A DNA stretch of 64,000 bases from Anaerolineae bacterium (GTDB lineage: Bacteria > Chloroflexota > Anaerolineae > Promineifilales > Promineifilaceae), in the NCBI GenBank assembly GCA_020848035.1, contig JADLAX010000014.1, positions 124,001-188,000 of the forward strand, read 5' to 3'. Positions 1 to 8,400 of the stretch are shown piece after piece. Under the pieces are notes generated by a model. That model was not told where the DNA came from, ran no database searches, and saw only the letters and a list, made by a program, of their open reading frames with translations. Made by a program: the position numbers and the translations under genes. Position 1 is the stretch's first letter, and each line of letters begins with the position of its first letter.

Positions 1-87
1 CGCCATGTTAAACGCGGCCACCACCCAGGTAAAGCCGTAGGCGATGGCCACATACGCCCAAATTTGGTGATTGTTCCTTTTTTTCAT
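1..87 (-). CDS. Membrane protein N-terminus, partial (possibly CPBP-type protease)
   Basis: Only the first 29 codons are inside the window. They begin MKKRNNHQIWAYVAIAYGF and continue as a hydrophobic helix. A basic start followed by AYGFTW-like residues resembles the first helix of CPBP/CAAX intramembrane proteases, but no catalytic motif is visible, so the family is a guess. The ATG at 87-85 overlaps the stop of the upstream gene by four bases (ATGA), which suggests translational coupling. Confidence 0.45.
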   Translation of the reverse strand, partial: MKKRNNHQIWAYVAIAYGFTWVVAAFNMA

Positions 88-680
88 GCGGCACTCTCCA
101 ATTCGCGCCCAGGGTGGAGCAGTTCCAGCGCGTACCAGGCATAGGCAGTGGCAAACATAAGCCGCTGGAGCAAGCCATCCCAGTTGGGCAAGAAGCTCAT
201 TGCCAGGGGAATAAAAACGGCCGTTCCCATCACCACCAAATCCATCATCCGCCGCTTGGCCGGCCCGGGGCGCAGCCACCAGCGCCAGCCTACCCCCAGG
301 GCAAAGGCAAAACCCATCCCACTGGCCGCAAACGAATGCAGCCAATTCTCCACCGGGTCGTAGGGCCAAGTGGGCAGCCAGGGGCGGGTCGAGAAGGCGG
401 CAACGGCCGTCATAAACACGCCAAACGCCCCCAGCAGCAGTTGTACCGGTAAGGGCCAGATGGTATGCAGGACGGCCGTTTGCCCCAGCACCGCCAACCC
501 AAACAGCAAAAAGCCCAACCGCGCCAGCCACGCCCCATCAATCCCTTGCGCCCCGGATTCGCTGGTGGTGTGTTGCAGCCAGCTGTAGCTATTGGGCATC
601 TGTGTGGGGGCCAGCAGCAGCGCCAAAAACGAAGCCAGCAGCAAAACCATGACTACAACGCGATCTATTTTAGGCATCAT
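84..680 (-). CDS. Six-helix membrane protein, DUF998-like
   Basis: This protein of about 198 residues has around six hydrophobic segments and no long soluble domain. The pattern of a first helix, a short polar loop, and a WPYDPVENWLHSFAAS stretch before helix four resembles the DUF998 family of unknown function. I placed the start at the ATG ending at 680, because GGAG lies four bases upstream; the open frame extends 30 bases further without a ribosome site. The stop overlaps the next gene's ATG, so the two form an operon. A substrate or activity cannot be read from the sequence. Confidence 0.7.
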   Translation of the reverse strand: MMPKIDRVVVMVLLLASFLALLLAPTQMPNSYSWLQHTTSESGAQGIDGAWLARLGFLLFGLAVLGQTAVLHTIWPLPVQLLLGAFGVFMTAVAAFSTRPWLPTWPYDPVENWLHSFAASGMGFAFALGVGWRWWLRPGPAKRRMMDLVVMGTAVFIPLAMSFLPNWDGLLQRLMFATAYAWYALELLHPGRELESAA

Positions 681-807
681 CAACTCCTGTGAAGATAAAA
701 AGCGAAACACAGAGTTACGCAGAGAAAACGCAGAGTTTCACAGAGAAAAGCCTAAGAAATCTGGGCATGGTTGATTGTAAGCCAGGCCATCTTTACAATT
801 TTTCGCC

Positions 808-863
808 CGTAGCCGCGATTTCCAATCGCGTTTACTCTGGCGCGATTGGAAATCGCGGCTACG
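808..863. repeat. Perfect 23-bp inverted repeat
   Basis: The arms 808-830 and 841-863 are exact reverse complements (core GCGATTTCCAATCGC) around a 10-base loop. There is no T-run, so it is not a classical terminator. It lies in the 271-base gap between two minus-strand genes. The rest of that gap holds short words such as GATGAACGCGGATGACGCAG and CAGAGAAAACGCAGAG that recur between other genes. It is probably a dispersed palindromic element. Confidence 0.75.
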
Positions 864-951
864 AAATTGCAAAGGTCGTTTCGTCGGTTCTGAACCACGC
901 CGAAATCTGCGTCATCCGCGTTCATCAGCGTCCTATTTTCATGAATGGTAG

Positions 952-1932
952 TCAACAAGAGATAGTGTTTTCTCCTGCTTCGCTGCGTAGGCGTAGCCGC
1001 AGCGCCTCGCGCCCGCCCACATCAAAGCCAGGCGACAGCTTCAGCGCATCTTTGGCGCAGGCCGTTACGCACGTCTGGCACAGGGTGCATTCGGTGGAGA
1101 GAACACGCTGGTTGGCGTGTACGTAATCGGTGATCTGGATGTCCATCGGGCACACCTTTTCACACGCGCCGCAGTCGTTGCAGTGGGCCGCCACAGTGCC
1201 AATCTTCAGCAGCGAAAAGCGGCTGGTGAGCTTTAGCGGCACGGCTACCGGGCAGACGTATTTGCAAAAGGCCCGGTTATCCTTCAAGGCGACGGCCAGC
1301 GCGATGCCCACGGCGTAGTACAGTCCGTTGCCTGCCAAAAACCAGCCAATCGCCGCGCCGGAGTTGGTGCCAATCTGGATGCCCAGCAGCTGCCACACCA
1401 CCAGCGCCAGGACCAGGCTGAGCGCCACATGGCCGTAGCGCAGCCAATCCCAGCGCCCCGGCAGCCGCCCGGCCGAGCGCTTGTACGGCAGCAAATCAAA
1501 CACCATTACCGACCAACAGGCCCAGCCGCACCAGAGCCGCCCAAACAACAGCGGCCCCACAATTTTGGCCACCAGGTAATGCCAGACGGCCGCATAATAC
1601 GTCCCGTTGATCAGGCTCCACCATACGCCTTCCATCTGAATATTTTCCCGCCCCATCAGCCCGACAAAGCCAAACAGGTACAGCCCGATGAGCAGCAGCG
1701 AGACACGTCGTCCCACCGGCTTTTGCGGCTTGGGCAGGATGGCATACAAACCGAGGCCCAATCCCAGCGCCGTGCCCAGGTAGCCAAAGTTGATCAGGGC
1801 AAACGCCTGGCCGCTGAGGGCAAAAGAAACAAGCGCCAGCGTCCAAAACGCCCCGGCGGTGAGGGCCGGAACCAGCAGCTTTTTCCGGCTGAAGTTTTTG
1901 TCAATTTTTAGGGAGTGTCCCGCTCGTGTCAT
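952..1932 (-). CDS. NapH/NosR-like membrane polyferredoxin
   Basis: This is a membrane protein of about 326 residues with four or five helices and several Cys clusters. GRLWCGWACW lies near residue 135 and CKYVCPV near 225; both are typical of the 4Fe-4S membrane proteins NapH, NosR and CcoG. Two ferredoxin motifs follow near the C-terminus: CNDCGACEKVCP and CTLCQTCVTAC. Such proteins pass electrons between quinol and soluble or periplasmic partners, but no nitrate or nitrous oxide reductase genes are nearby, so the partner is unknown. I used the internal ATG ending at 1932. The 37 codons upstream translate the AT-rich promoter region and are unlikely to be coding. Confidence 0.8.
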   Translation of the reverse strand: MTRAGHSLKIDKNFSRKKLLVPALTAGAFWTLALVSFALSGQAFALINFGYLGTALGLGLGLYAILPKPQKPVGRRVSLLLIGLYLFGFVGLMGRENIQMEGVWWSLINGTYYAAVWHYLVAKIVGPLLFGRLWCGWACWSVMVFDLLPYKRSAGRLPGRWDWLRYGHVALSLVLALVVWQLLGIQIGTNSGAAIGWFLAGNGLYYAVGIALAVALKDNRAFCKYVCPVAVPLKLTSRFSLLKIGTVAAHCNDCGACEKVCPMDIQITDYVHANQRVLSTECTLCQTCVTACAKDALKLSPGFDVGGREALRLRLRSEAGENTISC

Positions 1933-1959
1933 CTTAAGCCTCACAGTTATATAAGACAA

Positions 1960-1994
1960 GTCCAATATTGTTCTATATAGGATATGTCCAATAT
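1960..1994. promoter_or_regulatory. Direct repeat GTCCAATAT upstream of the ferredoxin gene
   Basis: The nonamer GTCCAATAT occurs at 1960-1968 and 1986-1994 (26-base period) in an AT-rich block of an otherwise GC-rich region. It sits 28-62 bases upstream of the minus-strand start. The complement reads ATATTGGAC with flanking TATATA-type sequence. Its position suits a regulator site overlapping the promoter. No regulator gene is adjacent and I cannot name the family. Confidence 0.35.
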
Positions 1995-2116
1995 CAAATC
2001 GGCCATAGTGAGGAATGTCATGACGGGAAATGCGGTTTGTCATGGTGAACGGCCGTTGCTACACTCACACCTTGCCGGGTAGCTCAGCCTGGCCAGCCCA
2101 ATGAGCGGTCCATCAC

Positions 2117-4015
2117 ATGACACAGACCAGCGCAAAAAAACATGATATTCTCTGGCTCCTGGTGCTCCTTCTGCTGGTGGGCGCGGCTTTACGCTGGGCG
2201 CAGCTTCATGCCGTGGCTGGGTTGCTCAACAGCGATGAGGCGGCCAACGGCCTGGATGCGTTATCCCTGATCCAAAACCCGCGCCTGACGCCATTTTTCC
2301 CGACGTTTACCGGCCGAGAAAGCGGCTGGCACTACTGGCTGGTGCCGTTTGTGCTTGCTTTTGGCCTGCGCCCCCTGGCCATTCGCCTGGCCGCAACCCT
2401 GGTCGGCTGCCTGACGCTGGCTGCTATTTACGCCCTGGGCCGCGAACTGCTGCCCCGGCGCGCGGCGCTTTGGAGCAGCGGCGTGTTGGCGGTGCTTTAC
2501 TGGCACGTCCATTTAAGCCAGATTGGCTTTCGGGCGATTTTGATGCCGCTGGTGGGCTCGTTGGCCCTGGCCTGGCTGCTGCGCGCTTACCGCACCAACC
2601 GGACGGCCGTGTGGCTGGGAGCCGGGCTTTGGCTGGGCCTGCTGGCCTACACTTACTTTTCGGCGCGGCTGTGGCTGGGTTATGCGGGCCTCCTGCTGGT
2701 TTACTGGTTGGTGCGCGAACCAGGGAAACGGCGGGGTAGTTTGCTGGCCGGTGTGGTGACGGCCGTTGTGGCTCTGCCGCTCTTTTTGTACACCACATTC
2801 AACCCCAGCGAATCACTGGGCCGCATTGGCGAAGTGAGCGTTTTGTCCGCAGTCGGCATCCTGAACAACAGCCTCGCCTGGCTCCGGGCCTGGTTTGGCC
2901 AGGGCGACCAAAATGTGATGCTCAACCTGCCGGGACGGCCGATTTTGGATTGGTTTATCGGCCTCCCCTTTGTCATTGGCGTACTGACCCTTTGGCGCAG
3001 CACGCGGGCCAGGTGGCACGTTTGGTGGCTGGTAGGTCTGGCCGGGACGGCCGTTCTGCCCAGTTTATTGAGCGACCACGCACCCCACTTTTTGCGAGCG
3101 ATTGGGCTGGTGGTGCCCACCGTGCTGGTCGCTGGTTTAGGGTTCTACCATCTGGAGCAGCAAACCGCGCGCTTGGTCGGCGGTGCGGCCGTGGGTCTGC
3201 CGCTGCTGCTGTTGCTGGGCGCAGGGCTGAACACGGCCAACGACTACAGCCGCCGCTGGCTCACCCATCCAGACCTGCCAGAACAGATGGAAATTTCAAC
3301 AAATGAGGCCGCTGCCCTGGCCCAGGCCAAAACAGAGCCAGATGTACCGCTCTACATCACCCACGTCACGCGGCAAAATCCAACGCTGTTATTTTGGGCG
3401 GCAGCTCTAGCGCCCCGCCCGGTAGATGCCTTTGAGCCAGCGGAATGCTGGGTGGATACGGCCGTTCCTACCCTTTACCTGCTCCACAACACAACCCAAC
3501 CGCCGTGGGAAACCTACGAAATCGTCAACCGGGATGAGACCACTCGGCTGATTTTGACTGCGCCAGACGGCCGTAGCCCAAATGCATCAACCACCGCTTC
3601 GTTTGGCGACTCGATCCACCTGGCACTGACCGAGGCGCTGCCCCGGCAGGCCCTGCCCGGCGATACCCTTCACTTCAGCCTGGCTTTCCAGGCCGCCCAA
3701 CCGCCCACCGAACCGTACAGCCTGTTCCTGCATCTGTACGGCGTGCCCTCGCCCTACGAAGGCGGCCCCATTTGGGCTCAAACCGACAGCGCGCTGTGCC
3801 TGTCCCACCCCATGACGGCCTGGCGGCCCTTTGAAACCGTCAGCCAATCTTTCTCAATTACCCTGCCAGGTGATTTGCCGCCGGGCGATTACACGCTGGT
3901 TACTGGACTGTACCAACCGGACACCGGGTTGCGCCTGCCGCTCACCGGACCGATCCAGAATGAATGGAATCATTTTGCCCTGGCTGAAGTTGAAGTGCGT
4001 CCGCCGGGAGAATAG
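2117..4015 (+). CDS. Polytopic glycosyltransferase, GT39/ArnT-like
   Basis: This 632-residue protein has about ten hydrophobic helices in its first 375 residues and a soluble C-terminal beta-rich domain. An acidic motif (LNSDEAANG, about residues 37-45) follows the first helix, where GT-C transferases (GT39, ArnT, PMT) carry their catalytic Asp/Glu. A HYWLVP motif follows the first loop. Such enzymes move a sugar from a polyprenyl-phosphate carrier to a protein or lipid on the outer face of the membrane. The acceptor cannot be inferred. It lies divergent from the ferredoxin gene with 184 bases between the starts. The ribosome site is weak. Confidence 0.75.
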   Translation: MTQTSAKKHDILWLLVLLLLVGAALRWAQLHAVAGLLNSDEAANGLDALSLIQNPRLTPFFPTFTGRESGWHYWLVPFVLAFGLRPLAIRLAATLVGCLTLAAIYALGRELLPRRAALWSSGVLAVLYWHVHLSQIGFRAILMPLVGSLALAWLLRAYRTNRTAVWLGAGLWLGLLAYTYFSARLWLGYAGLLLVYWLVREPGKRRGSLLAGVVTAVVALPLFLYTTFNPSESLGRIGEVSVLSAVGILNNSLAWLRAWFGQGDQNVMLNLPGRPILDWFIGLPFVIGVLTLWRSTRARWHVWWLVGLAGTAVLPSLLSDHAPHFLRAIGLVVPTVLVAGLGFYHLEQQTARLVGGAAVGLPLLLLLGAGLNTANDYSRRWLTHPDLPEQMEISTNEAAALAQAKTEPDVPLYITHVTRQNPTLLFWAAALAPRPVDAFEPAECWVDTAVPTLYLLHNTTQPPWETYEIVNRDETTRLILTAPDGRSPNASTTASFGDSIHLALTEALPRQALPGDTLHFSLAFQAAQPPTEPYSLFLHLYGVPSPYEGGPIWAQTDSALCLSHPMTAWRPFETVSQSFSITLPGDLPPGDYTLVTGLYQPDTGLRLPLTGPIQNEWNHFALAEVEVRPPGE

Positions 4016-4039
4016 GCGGACGGCCGTTCACGCCACCCG

Positions 4040-4048
4040 TGTTATACT
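4040..4048 (+). promoter_or_regulatory. Extended -10 promoter (TGTTATACT), probably leaderless
   Basis: TATACT at 4043-4048 is preceded by TGT, an extended -10 element. Only nine bases separate it from the ATG at 4058, and there is no Shine-Dalgarno sequence. Transcription would start within two or three bases of the start codon. Confidence 0.55.
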
Positions 4049-4057
4049 GTCTCAACG

Positions 4058-4801
4058 ATGACTCAACTCGATTTGCACTACACTGACCCACGCCTGGTGG
4101 ACCTGTATGACATCGAAAATCCGCCCGGCCCGGACTTTGACTTTTTTCGGCAGCTGGCTGAGGCGCTTCAGGCACAGCACATTGTGGACCTGGGCTGCGG
4201 CACCGGCTTGCTCACCCGCCAGTTGGCGGTGGACGGCCGAGCAGTGACCGGCGTTGATCCGGCGGCGGCGATGCTGGCCTATGCCCGTCGCCAGCCAGGC
4301 GCGGAGCGGGTAACGTGGATTGAGGGCGATTCATACGCCCTGGGCACACCCGCCGCCGATCTGGTGCTGATGACCAGCAATGTGGCCCAGGTTTTCCTCG
4401 ACGACGACGAGTGGGCGGCCACGCTGCGCCACATTCATGCCGCCCTGCGCCCTGGCGGGCACCTGGCCTTTGAAAGCCGCAATCCGGCCGATCGCGCCTG
4501 GGAGCGGTGGAACCCGGAGACGACGTTGGCCCGGCTGGAGACACCGCACGGGCCAGTGGAAACGTGGCTGGAAGTGGTGGGGGAGGCAAACGGCCGTGTT
4601 CACTTCCGAGGTCACAACATCTTCAAAAACACGGGCGAAGATGAGGTCGTCGCCAGCACGCTGCGCTTTCGCAGCCACGCCGAAATCAGCGCCTCTTTGC
4701 GGGAGGCCGGGTTCACGGTGGCGCAGGTGTACGGCAGCTGGGAGAAACGTTTGTTTGAGGAAACAAACCGGATGATGATTTTTGTCGCGCGGCGAGATTA
4801 A
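4058..4801 (+). CDS. Class I SAM-dependent methyltransferase
   Basis: The 247-residue protein carries the SAM-binding motif I VDLGCGTG (residues 43-50) and an acidic post-I site (VTGVDPAAAM), followed by a Rossmann fold typical of small-molecule methyltransferases. The loop at LVLMTSNVAQVF corresponds to motif II/III. The substrate is not identifiable. It is the first gene of a three-gene operon with gaps of 9 and 13 bases. The start has no ribosome site and appears leaderless, while the two following genes have strong ones. Confidence 0.85.
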   Translation: MTQLDLHYTDPRLVDLYDIENPPGPDFDFFRQLAEALQAQHIVDLGCGTGLLTRQLAVDGRAVTGVDPAAAMLAYARRQPGAERVTWIEGDSYALGTPAADLVLMTSNVAQVFLDDDEWAATLRHIHAALRPGGHLAFESRNPADRAWERWNPETTLARLETPHGPVETWLEVVGEANGRVHFRGHNIFKNTGEDEVVASTLRFRSHAEISASLREAGFTVAQVYGSWEKRLFEETNRMMIFVARRD

Positions 4802-4810
4802 GGAGGTTTA

Positions 4811-5383
4811 ATGGACACAACCATTGTGCTGATTGGCCCCATGTGTGCAGGCAAAAGTTCAACGGCGAAGATTTTGGCGGAACGACTCGGTCGGCAATAC
4901 GTCGATTTGGATGAACTGCGCTGGGCTTACTATCGCGAGCTGGACGCTTACGAAGAGCTGGTCGCCCTGCTCAAGAGCGGCGAGATCGGGTTGCTGGAAC
5001 AATACAACTATTGGAAACCGTTTGAGGCCCACGCGGTAGAGCGCGTCGTGCCGGAGCACCCCAACTGCGTGCTAGACTTTGGCGCGGGGCACGGCGTTTA
5101 TGAGGATGAGGCGTTGCTGGCTCGCGTCCAGCAAGCTTTGTCCACGGTGGCGCACGTCATTTTGCTGCTGCCCGCGCCGGATGTGGTGGAGGCAACGGCC
5201 GTACTCAACACCCGGTTTGCCAGGCTGCTGCAAGAAGTTGCAGGCACGGTCAACCCGGACGCCCTGCGGCTGAACGAGCACTTCGTCAAGCACCCCTCCA
5301 GCCGCCGCCTGGCAACCCAAGTCATTTTCACGGGAGACAAAACACCGGAAGAAGTGTGTGATGAGATTGTGAAAAGAATTTGA
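4811..5383 (+). CDS. P-loop kinase, shikimate-kinase-like
   Basis: A Walker A motif GPMCAGKSS (residues 9-17) is followed by YVDLDELR, matching the lid/substrate region of shikimate and gluconate kinases. At 190 residues it is slightly longer than shikimate kinase, and the rest does not carry clear shikimate-binding residues, so a different small-molecule substrate is likely. AAGGAGG lies five bases before the ATG. It is the middle gene of the operon starting at 4058. Confidence 0.75.
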   Translation: MDTTIVLIGPMCAGKSSTAKILAERLGRQYVDLDELRWAYYRELDAYEELVALLKSGEIGLLEQYNYWKPFEAHAVERVVPEHPNCVLDFGAGHGVYEDEALLARVQQALSTVAHVILLLPAPDVVEATAVLNTRFARLLQEVAGTVNPDALRLNEHFVKHPSSRRLATQVIFTGDKTPEEVCDEIVKRI

Positions 5384-5396
5384 TAAGGAGAGCACT

Positions 5397-5882
5397 GTGA
5401 ACGATCCCAAAAAATCAGAGGCTGCCTCCCCAGCGGTGCGGCACGTTGCCGCAGGGGCCGATCAGTTTGGCGAAGTCCGCAGTCTGGGCATCAGCACCAT
5501 CACCTTCAAAGTTGTGCCGCAAGATGAGAGCGGCCTTTTCATCATCGAGAACACATTCCAGGCCAAAGGTGGCCCCGCGCGGCACCTGCATTATGCGCAG
5601 GACGAATGGTTTTATGCGGTGGCAGGGGAATTTGTGGTGGAGGTTGGGTCCGAGCGATTTCACCTGAACCCTGGTGATTCTTTGCTGGCGCCGCGCAACG
5701 TGCCCCACGTGTGGGCCTACGTAGGCGAGAACGTAGGCCGCATGCTGATCACCTTTCTGCCAGCGGGGAAGATGGAAGCGTTTTTCCGTGAAGTAACCAA
5801 AGCGAACGCGATGCCGCCGCAGGACCCGGCGCTGTGGCAGGCGCACGGCATGGCACTGCTGGGACCGCCTTTGCCAGTGTAA
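5397..5882 (+). CDS. Cupin-domain protein
   Basis: This is a single cupin of 161 residues. Motif 1 supplies His63, His65 and Glu70 (RHLHYAQDEW), and motif 2 supplies the last metal ligand in PGDSLLAPRNVPHVW (His104). A small mononuclear-metal binding role, enzymatic or regulatory, is typical. The start is GTG at 5397, six bases after AAGGAG. It is the last gene of the methyltransferase/kinase/cupin operon. Confidence 0.85.
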   Translation: MNDPKKSEAASPAVRHVAAGADQFGEVRSLGISTITFKVVPQDESGLFIIENTFQAKGGPARHLHYAQDEWFYAVAGEFVVEVGSERFHLNPGDSLLAPRNVPHVWAYVGENVGRMLITFLPAGKMEAFFREVTKANAMPPQDPALWQAHGMALLGPPLPV

Positions 5883-5919
5883 ACAGTCAAATCTGATAGC
5901 CTCCCTGGTACCCAATGTA

Positions 5920-5982
5920 GCTATCAAGTAGGCGTCTACGGCCGTTGCCCCTTCTCACCCCCTCATTCACCACCCACACCAG
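5920..5982 (-). pseudogene. Decayed fragment of the gltD 3' end (copy 1)
   Basis: This stretch aligns by eye with the true gltD 3' end at 6782-6850. Both contain ATCAA(G/A)TAGGC(G/A)TCTACGGCCGTT, then C-rich sequence, CCCTCATT, and CACCCACAC-like sequence. Read on the minus strand it gives VWVVNEG and, after a frameshift, TAVDAYL, matching VWAINEG and TAVDAYL of GltD. No start or intact frame is present. It is most likely a remnant of an old gltD copy or a partial duplication. Confidence 0.6.
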
Positions 5983-6006
5983 GCAATTGTAGTTTTTTTC
6001 TCAATG

Positions 6007-6035
6007 TTGACTTCATTTTAAGCCAATCCTACAAT
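6007..6035 (+). promoter_or_regulatory. Sigma-70 promoter of the CsgG-like gene
   Basis: TTGACT (6007-6012), a 17-base spacer and TACAAT (6030-6035) form a near-consensus vegetative promoter. The start codon at 6222 lies about 180 bases downstream. The long leader contains a G/C-rich imperfect palindrome around 6077-6105 but no obvious terminator. Confidence 0.7.
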
Positions 6036-6221
6036 GCAAACCTCTTACAATTAAGGATGCAGGTTTTGGCAATTGTCGCGTGAGCGCTGCTCGCTCGCTG
6101 CCGGAACGAACTGAGACAACTTGTCTTGTTTTTGCCCTCTACCAAATCCCCGCAACCTCACCTGTTCCGCTTATTCACCGTTCTTGCCCCAAGTGGGCAC
6201 CCAGTTAAGGAAAACACGAAG

Positions 6222-6656
6222 ATGTCCAGTATTGCCGTCGCCAAATTGAACAACAACGCGAGCCAGATATTGATGTTGGATAACATTCCCACCCGGGCGC
6301 AGGATGTTTTTGTTACAGAATTGGTAAAAACCGGAAAATACACAGTGGTAGGCAGTGAGCCACTCAAGGCGAAGTTGGCGGAAATGGGCTTAAGCCTGAA
6401 CAGCGATATGGCCCCAACGGCCGTTGCCCAGGTTGGCCAGAAAATTGGTGTTCATGACATTGTCACAGGCCTTTTTGAGGATTTTGGCAGTGTTGAAAGC
6501 TTCCTCCAGGTACGGGTCATCCGCTCTTCTACGGGTTCTGTCGTGTGGACTGGGCAATCACAGAAACTGCCCAAAGTAAGCAGTGACGCCGAATTCAATC
6601 AGCATATCAAGCCCGCCATTCAGCAGCTGGTCGCCAGCCTGAAAGCAGCGGTGTAG
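6222..6656 (+). CDS. CsgG/FlgO-like small protein, 144 aa
   Basis: The sequence SSIAVAKLNNNASQ followed by TRAQDVFVTELVKTGKYTVV resembles the CsgG-like fold (curli secretion and FlgO-type proteins). In that fold an NN-rich strand is followed by a helix and a strand carrying F-x-V-V-x-R-x-(K/L)L. The protein lacks a lipoprotein signal, so it is not a CsgG pore; a cytoplasmic stand-alone domain is more likely. I chose the ATG at 6222 because AAGGA lies ten bases upstream; the longer open frame has no ribosome site. Remnants of the gltD 3' end lie on both sides. Confidence 0.6.
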   Translation: MSSIAVAKLNNNASQILMLDNIPTRAQDVFVTELVKTGKYTVVGSEPLKAKLAEMGLSLNSDMAPTAVAQVGQKIGVHDIVTGLFEDFGSVESFLQVRVIRSSTGSVVWTGQSQKLPKVSSDAEFNQHIKPAIQQLVASLKAAV

Positions 6657-6673
6657 TTGGCATTCTAGAAGGG

Positions 6674-6741
6674 TAAACGGCCGTTCCCCACCCTTCGCCC
6701 TCATTTATCACCCCACAACCAGACTTCGCCCACATCTGGGC
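6674..6741 (-). pseudogene. Decayed fragment of the gltD 3' end (copy 2)
   Basis: ACGGCCGTTCCC, CACCC, CTCATT, ATC, CCCACA and ACCAGACT recur in the same order as in gltD at about 6803-6860, with small gaps. The minus-strand translation gives GVINEGEGWGTAV against [13 protein letters not shown] of GltD. It lies directly beside the true gltD end, so the two form an imperfect tandem duplication. Confidence 0.6.
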
Positions 6742-6749
6742 CAATTGCC

Positions 6750-6782
6750 GAGTAGGGGCGACCCGGTGGGTCGCTCCTACTC
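6750..6782. repeat. Palindrome containing the gltD stop codon
   Basis: The arms 6750-6764 and 6768-6782 (GAGTAGGGGCGACCC) pair over 15 bases with one wobble. The TAG stop of gltD (6779-6777) lies inside the element. It may act as a 3' stabiliser or weak terminator. No T-run follows on the minus strand. Confidence 0.7.
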
Positions 6783-8297
6783 AGCCATCAAATAGGCATC
6801 TACGGCCGTTCCCACCCCTCTCCCCTCATTAATCGCCCACACAACCAGACTCTGCCCCCGTCTAGCATCACCCGCGGCAAACACGCCGGGGACGTTGGTG
6901 GTGTAACGGCCGTATTCCGCTTCAATGTTCGTCCGTGGGCCAGTAACCACGCCAAACTGCTGCGCCACCGTTTGCTCCGGGCCGCGAAAGCCGAGCGCCA
7001 GCAGCACCAGCTGCGCCGCCCAGGTTTGCGTCGTGCCGGGAATCTCTTCTAGCGTGGGCCGACCGCCGTTTTCCGCTGGCAGCCAGCGCACGTTGACCGT
7101 TTCTACCGCCTGCAAGTTGCCCTGCTCGTCGCCGATAAACCGTTTGGTCATGATGGCATACTCACGCGGATCTTCACCGAAAACGGCCGTTGCTTCCTCC
7201 TGCCCGTAATCCATCTTGTAAATTCTGGGCCACTGCGGCCACGGATTGTTCGCCGCCCGCGCCATTGGCGGCATCTCCATAATCTCAAACTGCACCAGGC
7301 TGTCACAGCCGTGCCGCAGCGAGGTCGCCACGCAGTCGGTGCCCGTGTCGCCGCCGCCGATGACAACCACGTCTTTGCCTCCGGCAAAAACGGGAGATTG
7401 AAGATTAGAGATTGGAGATTGGGCTGCTTTTAATCTCCAATCTCCAATCTCCAATTCTCCATCCAGAAGCGCCTTCGTATTGCCCTGCAAAAAATCCATA
7501 GCAAAGTGGATGCCGTTCAGCGCCCGCCCCGGCACGGGCAGGTCGTTGGGCTGGGTCGCCCCGGTACACAGCACGATGGCGTCGAACTGCGCCTGCAATT
7601 CGGCCGCCGTCACGTCCCGCCCGACCTCTGTATTCATAACGAATACGATGCCCGCCTCGGCCAGCAGGTCAATGCGGCGCTGCACCAGCTTTTTGTCCAG
7701 CTTCATGTTGGGGATGCCGTACATCAGCAGCCCACCGCTGCGGTCGGCCCGCTCAAAGACGGTGACGCGGTGCCCCGCCTTGTTCAGCTGATCCGCCGCC
7801 GCCAGCCCGGACGGGCCAGAGCCTATGATGGCCACCGTTTTGCCGGTGCGGTGGGCGGGCGCGTTCGGCTTCACCCAGCCTTCGTCAAAGGCGCGTTCGA
7901 TGATGGCAAACTCGATTTGTTTGATGGTCACGGCCGGGTCGTGGATGCCCAGGGTGCAGGCGGCTTCGCAGGGCGCAGGGCAGACCAGCCCGGTGAATTC
8001 GGGAAAGTTGTTGGTGCGGCTGAGCCGTTCGTACGCCTCGCGCCACAGCCCACGGTACACCAAATCGTTCCACTCCGGGATGAGGTTGTTGATCGGGCAG
8101 CCGGAGGTCATGCCGTTGAGGATGTTGCCCTTGTGGCAAAACGGAATGCCGCAGTCCATGCAGCGTGCCGCCTGCTGGTGCAGCCGCTCTTCGGGCAAAT
8201 GCAGGTGAATCGGTTCCCAATCGTGAATGCGCTCGGTCAACGGCCGTTCCCCCGCCGCCTCTCGTTTAAACTCTAAAAATCCTGTTGGCTTGGCCAT
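6777..8297 (-). CDS. gltD: Glutamate synthase small subunit (GltD)
   Basis: This is the NADPH-dependent FAD subunit that feeds electrons to GltB to convert 2-oxoglutarate and glutamine into two glutamates. The N-terminal Cys clusters [13 protein letters not shown] and CPAPCEAAC bind 4Fe-4S centres. Two nucleotide-binding motifs follow: IIGSGPSG (about residue 157, FAD) and [11 protein letters not shown] (about residue 311, NADPH). Residues about 281-302 ([16 protein letters not shown] region) are not part of the family. They are encoded by an in-frame 69-base palindromic repeat at 7392-7460. The gene follows gltB in the same direction with a 103-base gap filled by another repeat. Confidence 0.95.
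   Translation of the reverse strand: MAKPTGFLEFKREAAGERPLTERIHDWEPIHLHLPEERLHQQAARCMDCGIPFCHKGNILNGMTSGCPINNLIPEWNDLVYRGLWREAYERLSRTNNFPEFTGLVCPAPCEAACTLGIHDPAVTIKQIEFAIIERAFDEGWVKPNAPAHRTGKTVAIIGSGPSGLAAADQLNKAGHRVTVFERADRSGGLLMYGIPNMKLDKKLVQRRIDLLAEAGIVFVMNTEVGRDVTAAELQAQFDAIVLCTGATQPNDLPVPGRALNGIHFAMDFLQGNTKALLDGELEIGDWRLKAAQSPISNLQSPVFAGGKDVVVIGGGDTGTDCVATSLRHGCDSLVQFEIMEMPPMARAANNPWPQWPRIYKMDYGQEEATAVFGEDPREYAIMTKRFIGDEQGNLQAVETVNVRWLPAENGGRPTLEEIPGTTQTWAAQLVLLALGFRGPEQTVAQQFGVVTGPRTNIEAEYGRYTTNVPGVFAAGDARRGQSLVVWAINEGRGVGTAVDAYLMAE
7392..7460. repeat. In-frame palindromic repeat inside gltD
   Basis: One arm carries repeated GGAGATT/AGAGATT words and the other repeated AATCTCC words, about 30 bases each around a GGGCTGC loop. 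The length is 69 bases, a multiple of three, so gltD stays open and gains about 22 residues just before the NADPH-binding motif. It has the same tandem-word architecture as many intergenic palindromes in this window. Confidence 0.85.
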
Positions 8298-8312
8298 CTT
8301 CTTCCCCTTGGT

Positions 8313-8396
8313 CCCACCCTCACCCCCGCCCTCACCCTCAGAGGGAGAGGGAGCCAGTTCCCTCCCCCTCCCAGGGGGAGGGCCAGGGTGGGGGTC
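8313..8396. repeat. C-rich palindromic repeat between gltB and gltD
   Basis: CACCCTCACCC words, CTCAGAGGGAGAGGGAG, CCTCCCCCTCCCAGGGGGAGG and CCAGGGTGGGGGT form nested inverted repeats. The gap between the gltB stop (8401) and the gltD ATG (8297) is almost entirely this element. A near-identical copy lies inside gltB at 11264-11346. Confidence 0.85.
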
Positions 8397-8400
8397 AAAA

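Noticed and set aside
952..2043. Longer version of the ferredoxin gene starting at 2043
   Set aside because: The extra codons run through the AT-rich direct-repeat region and show no similarity to the family.
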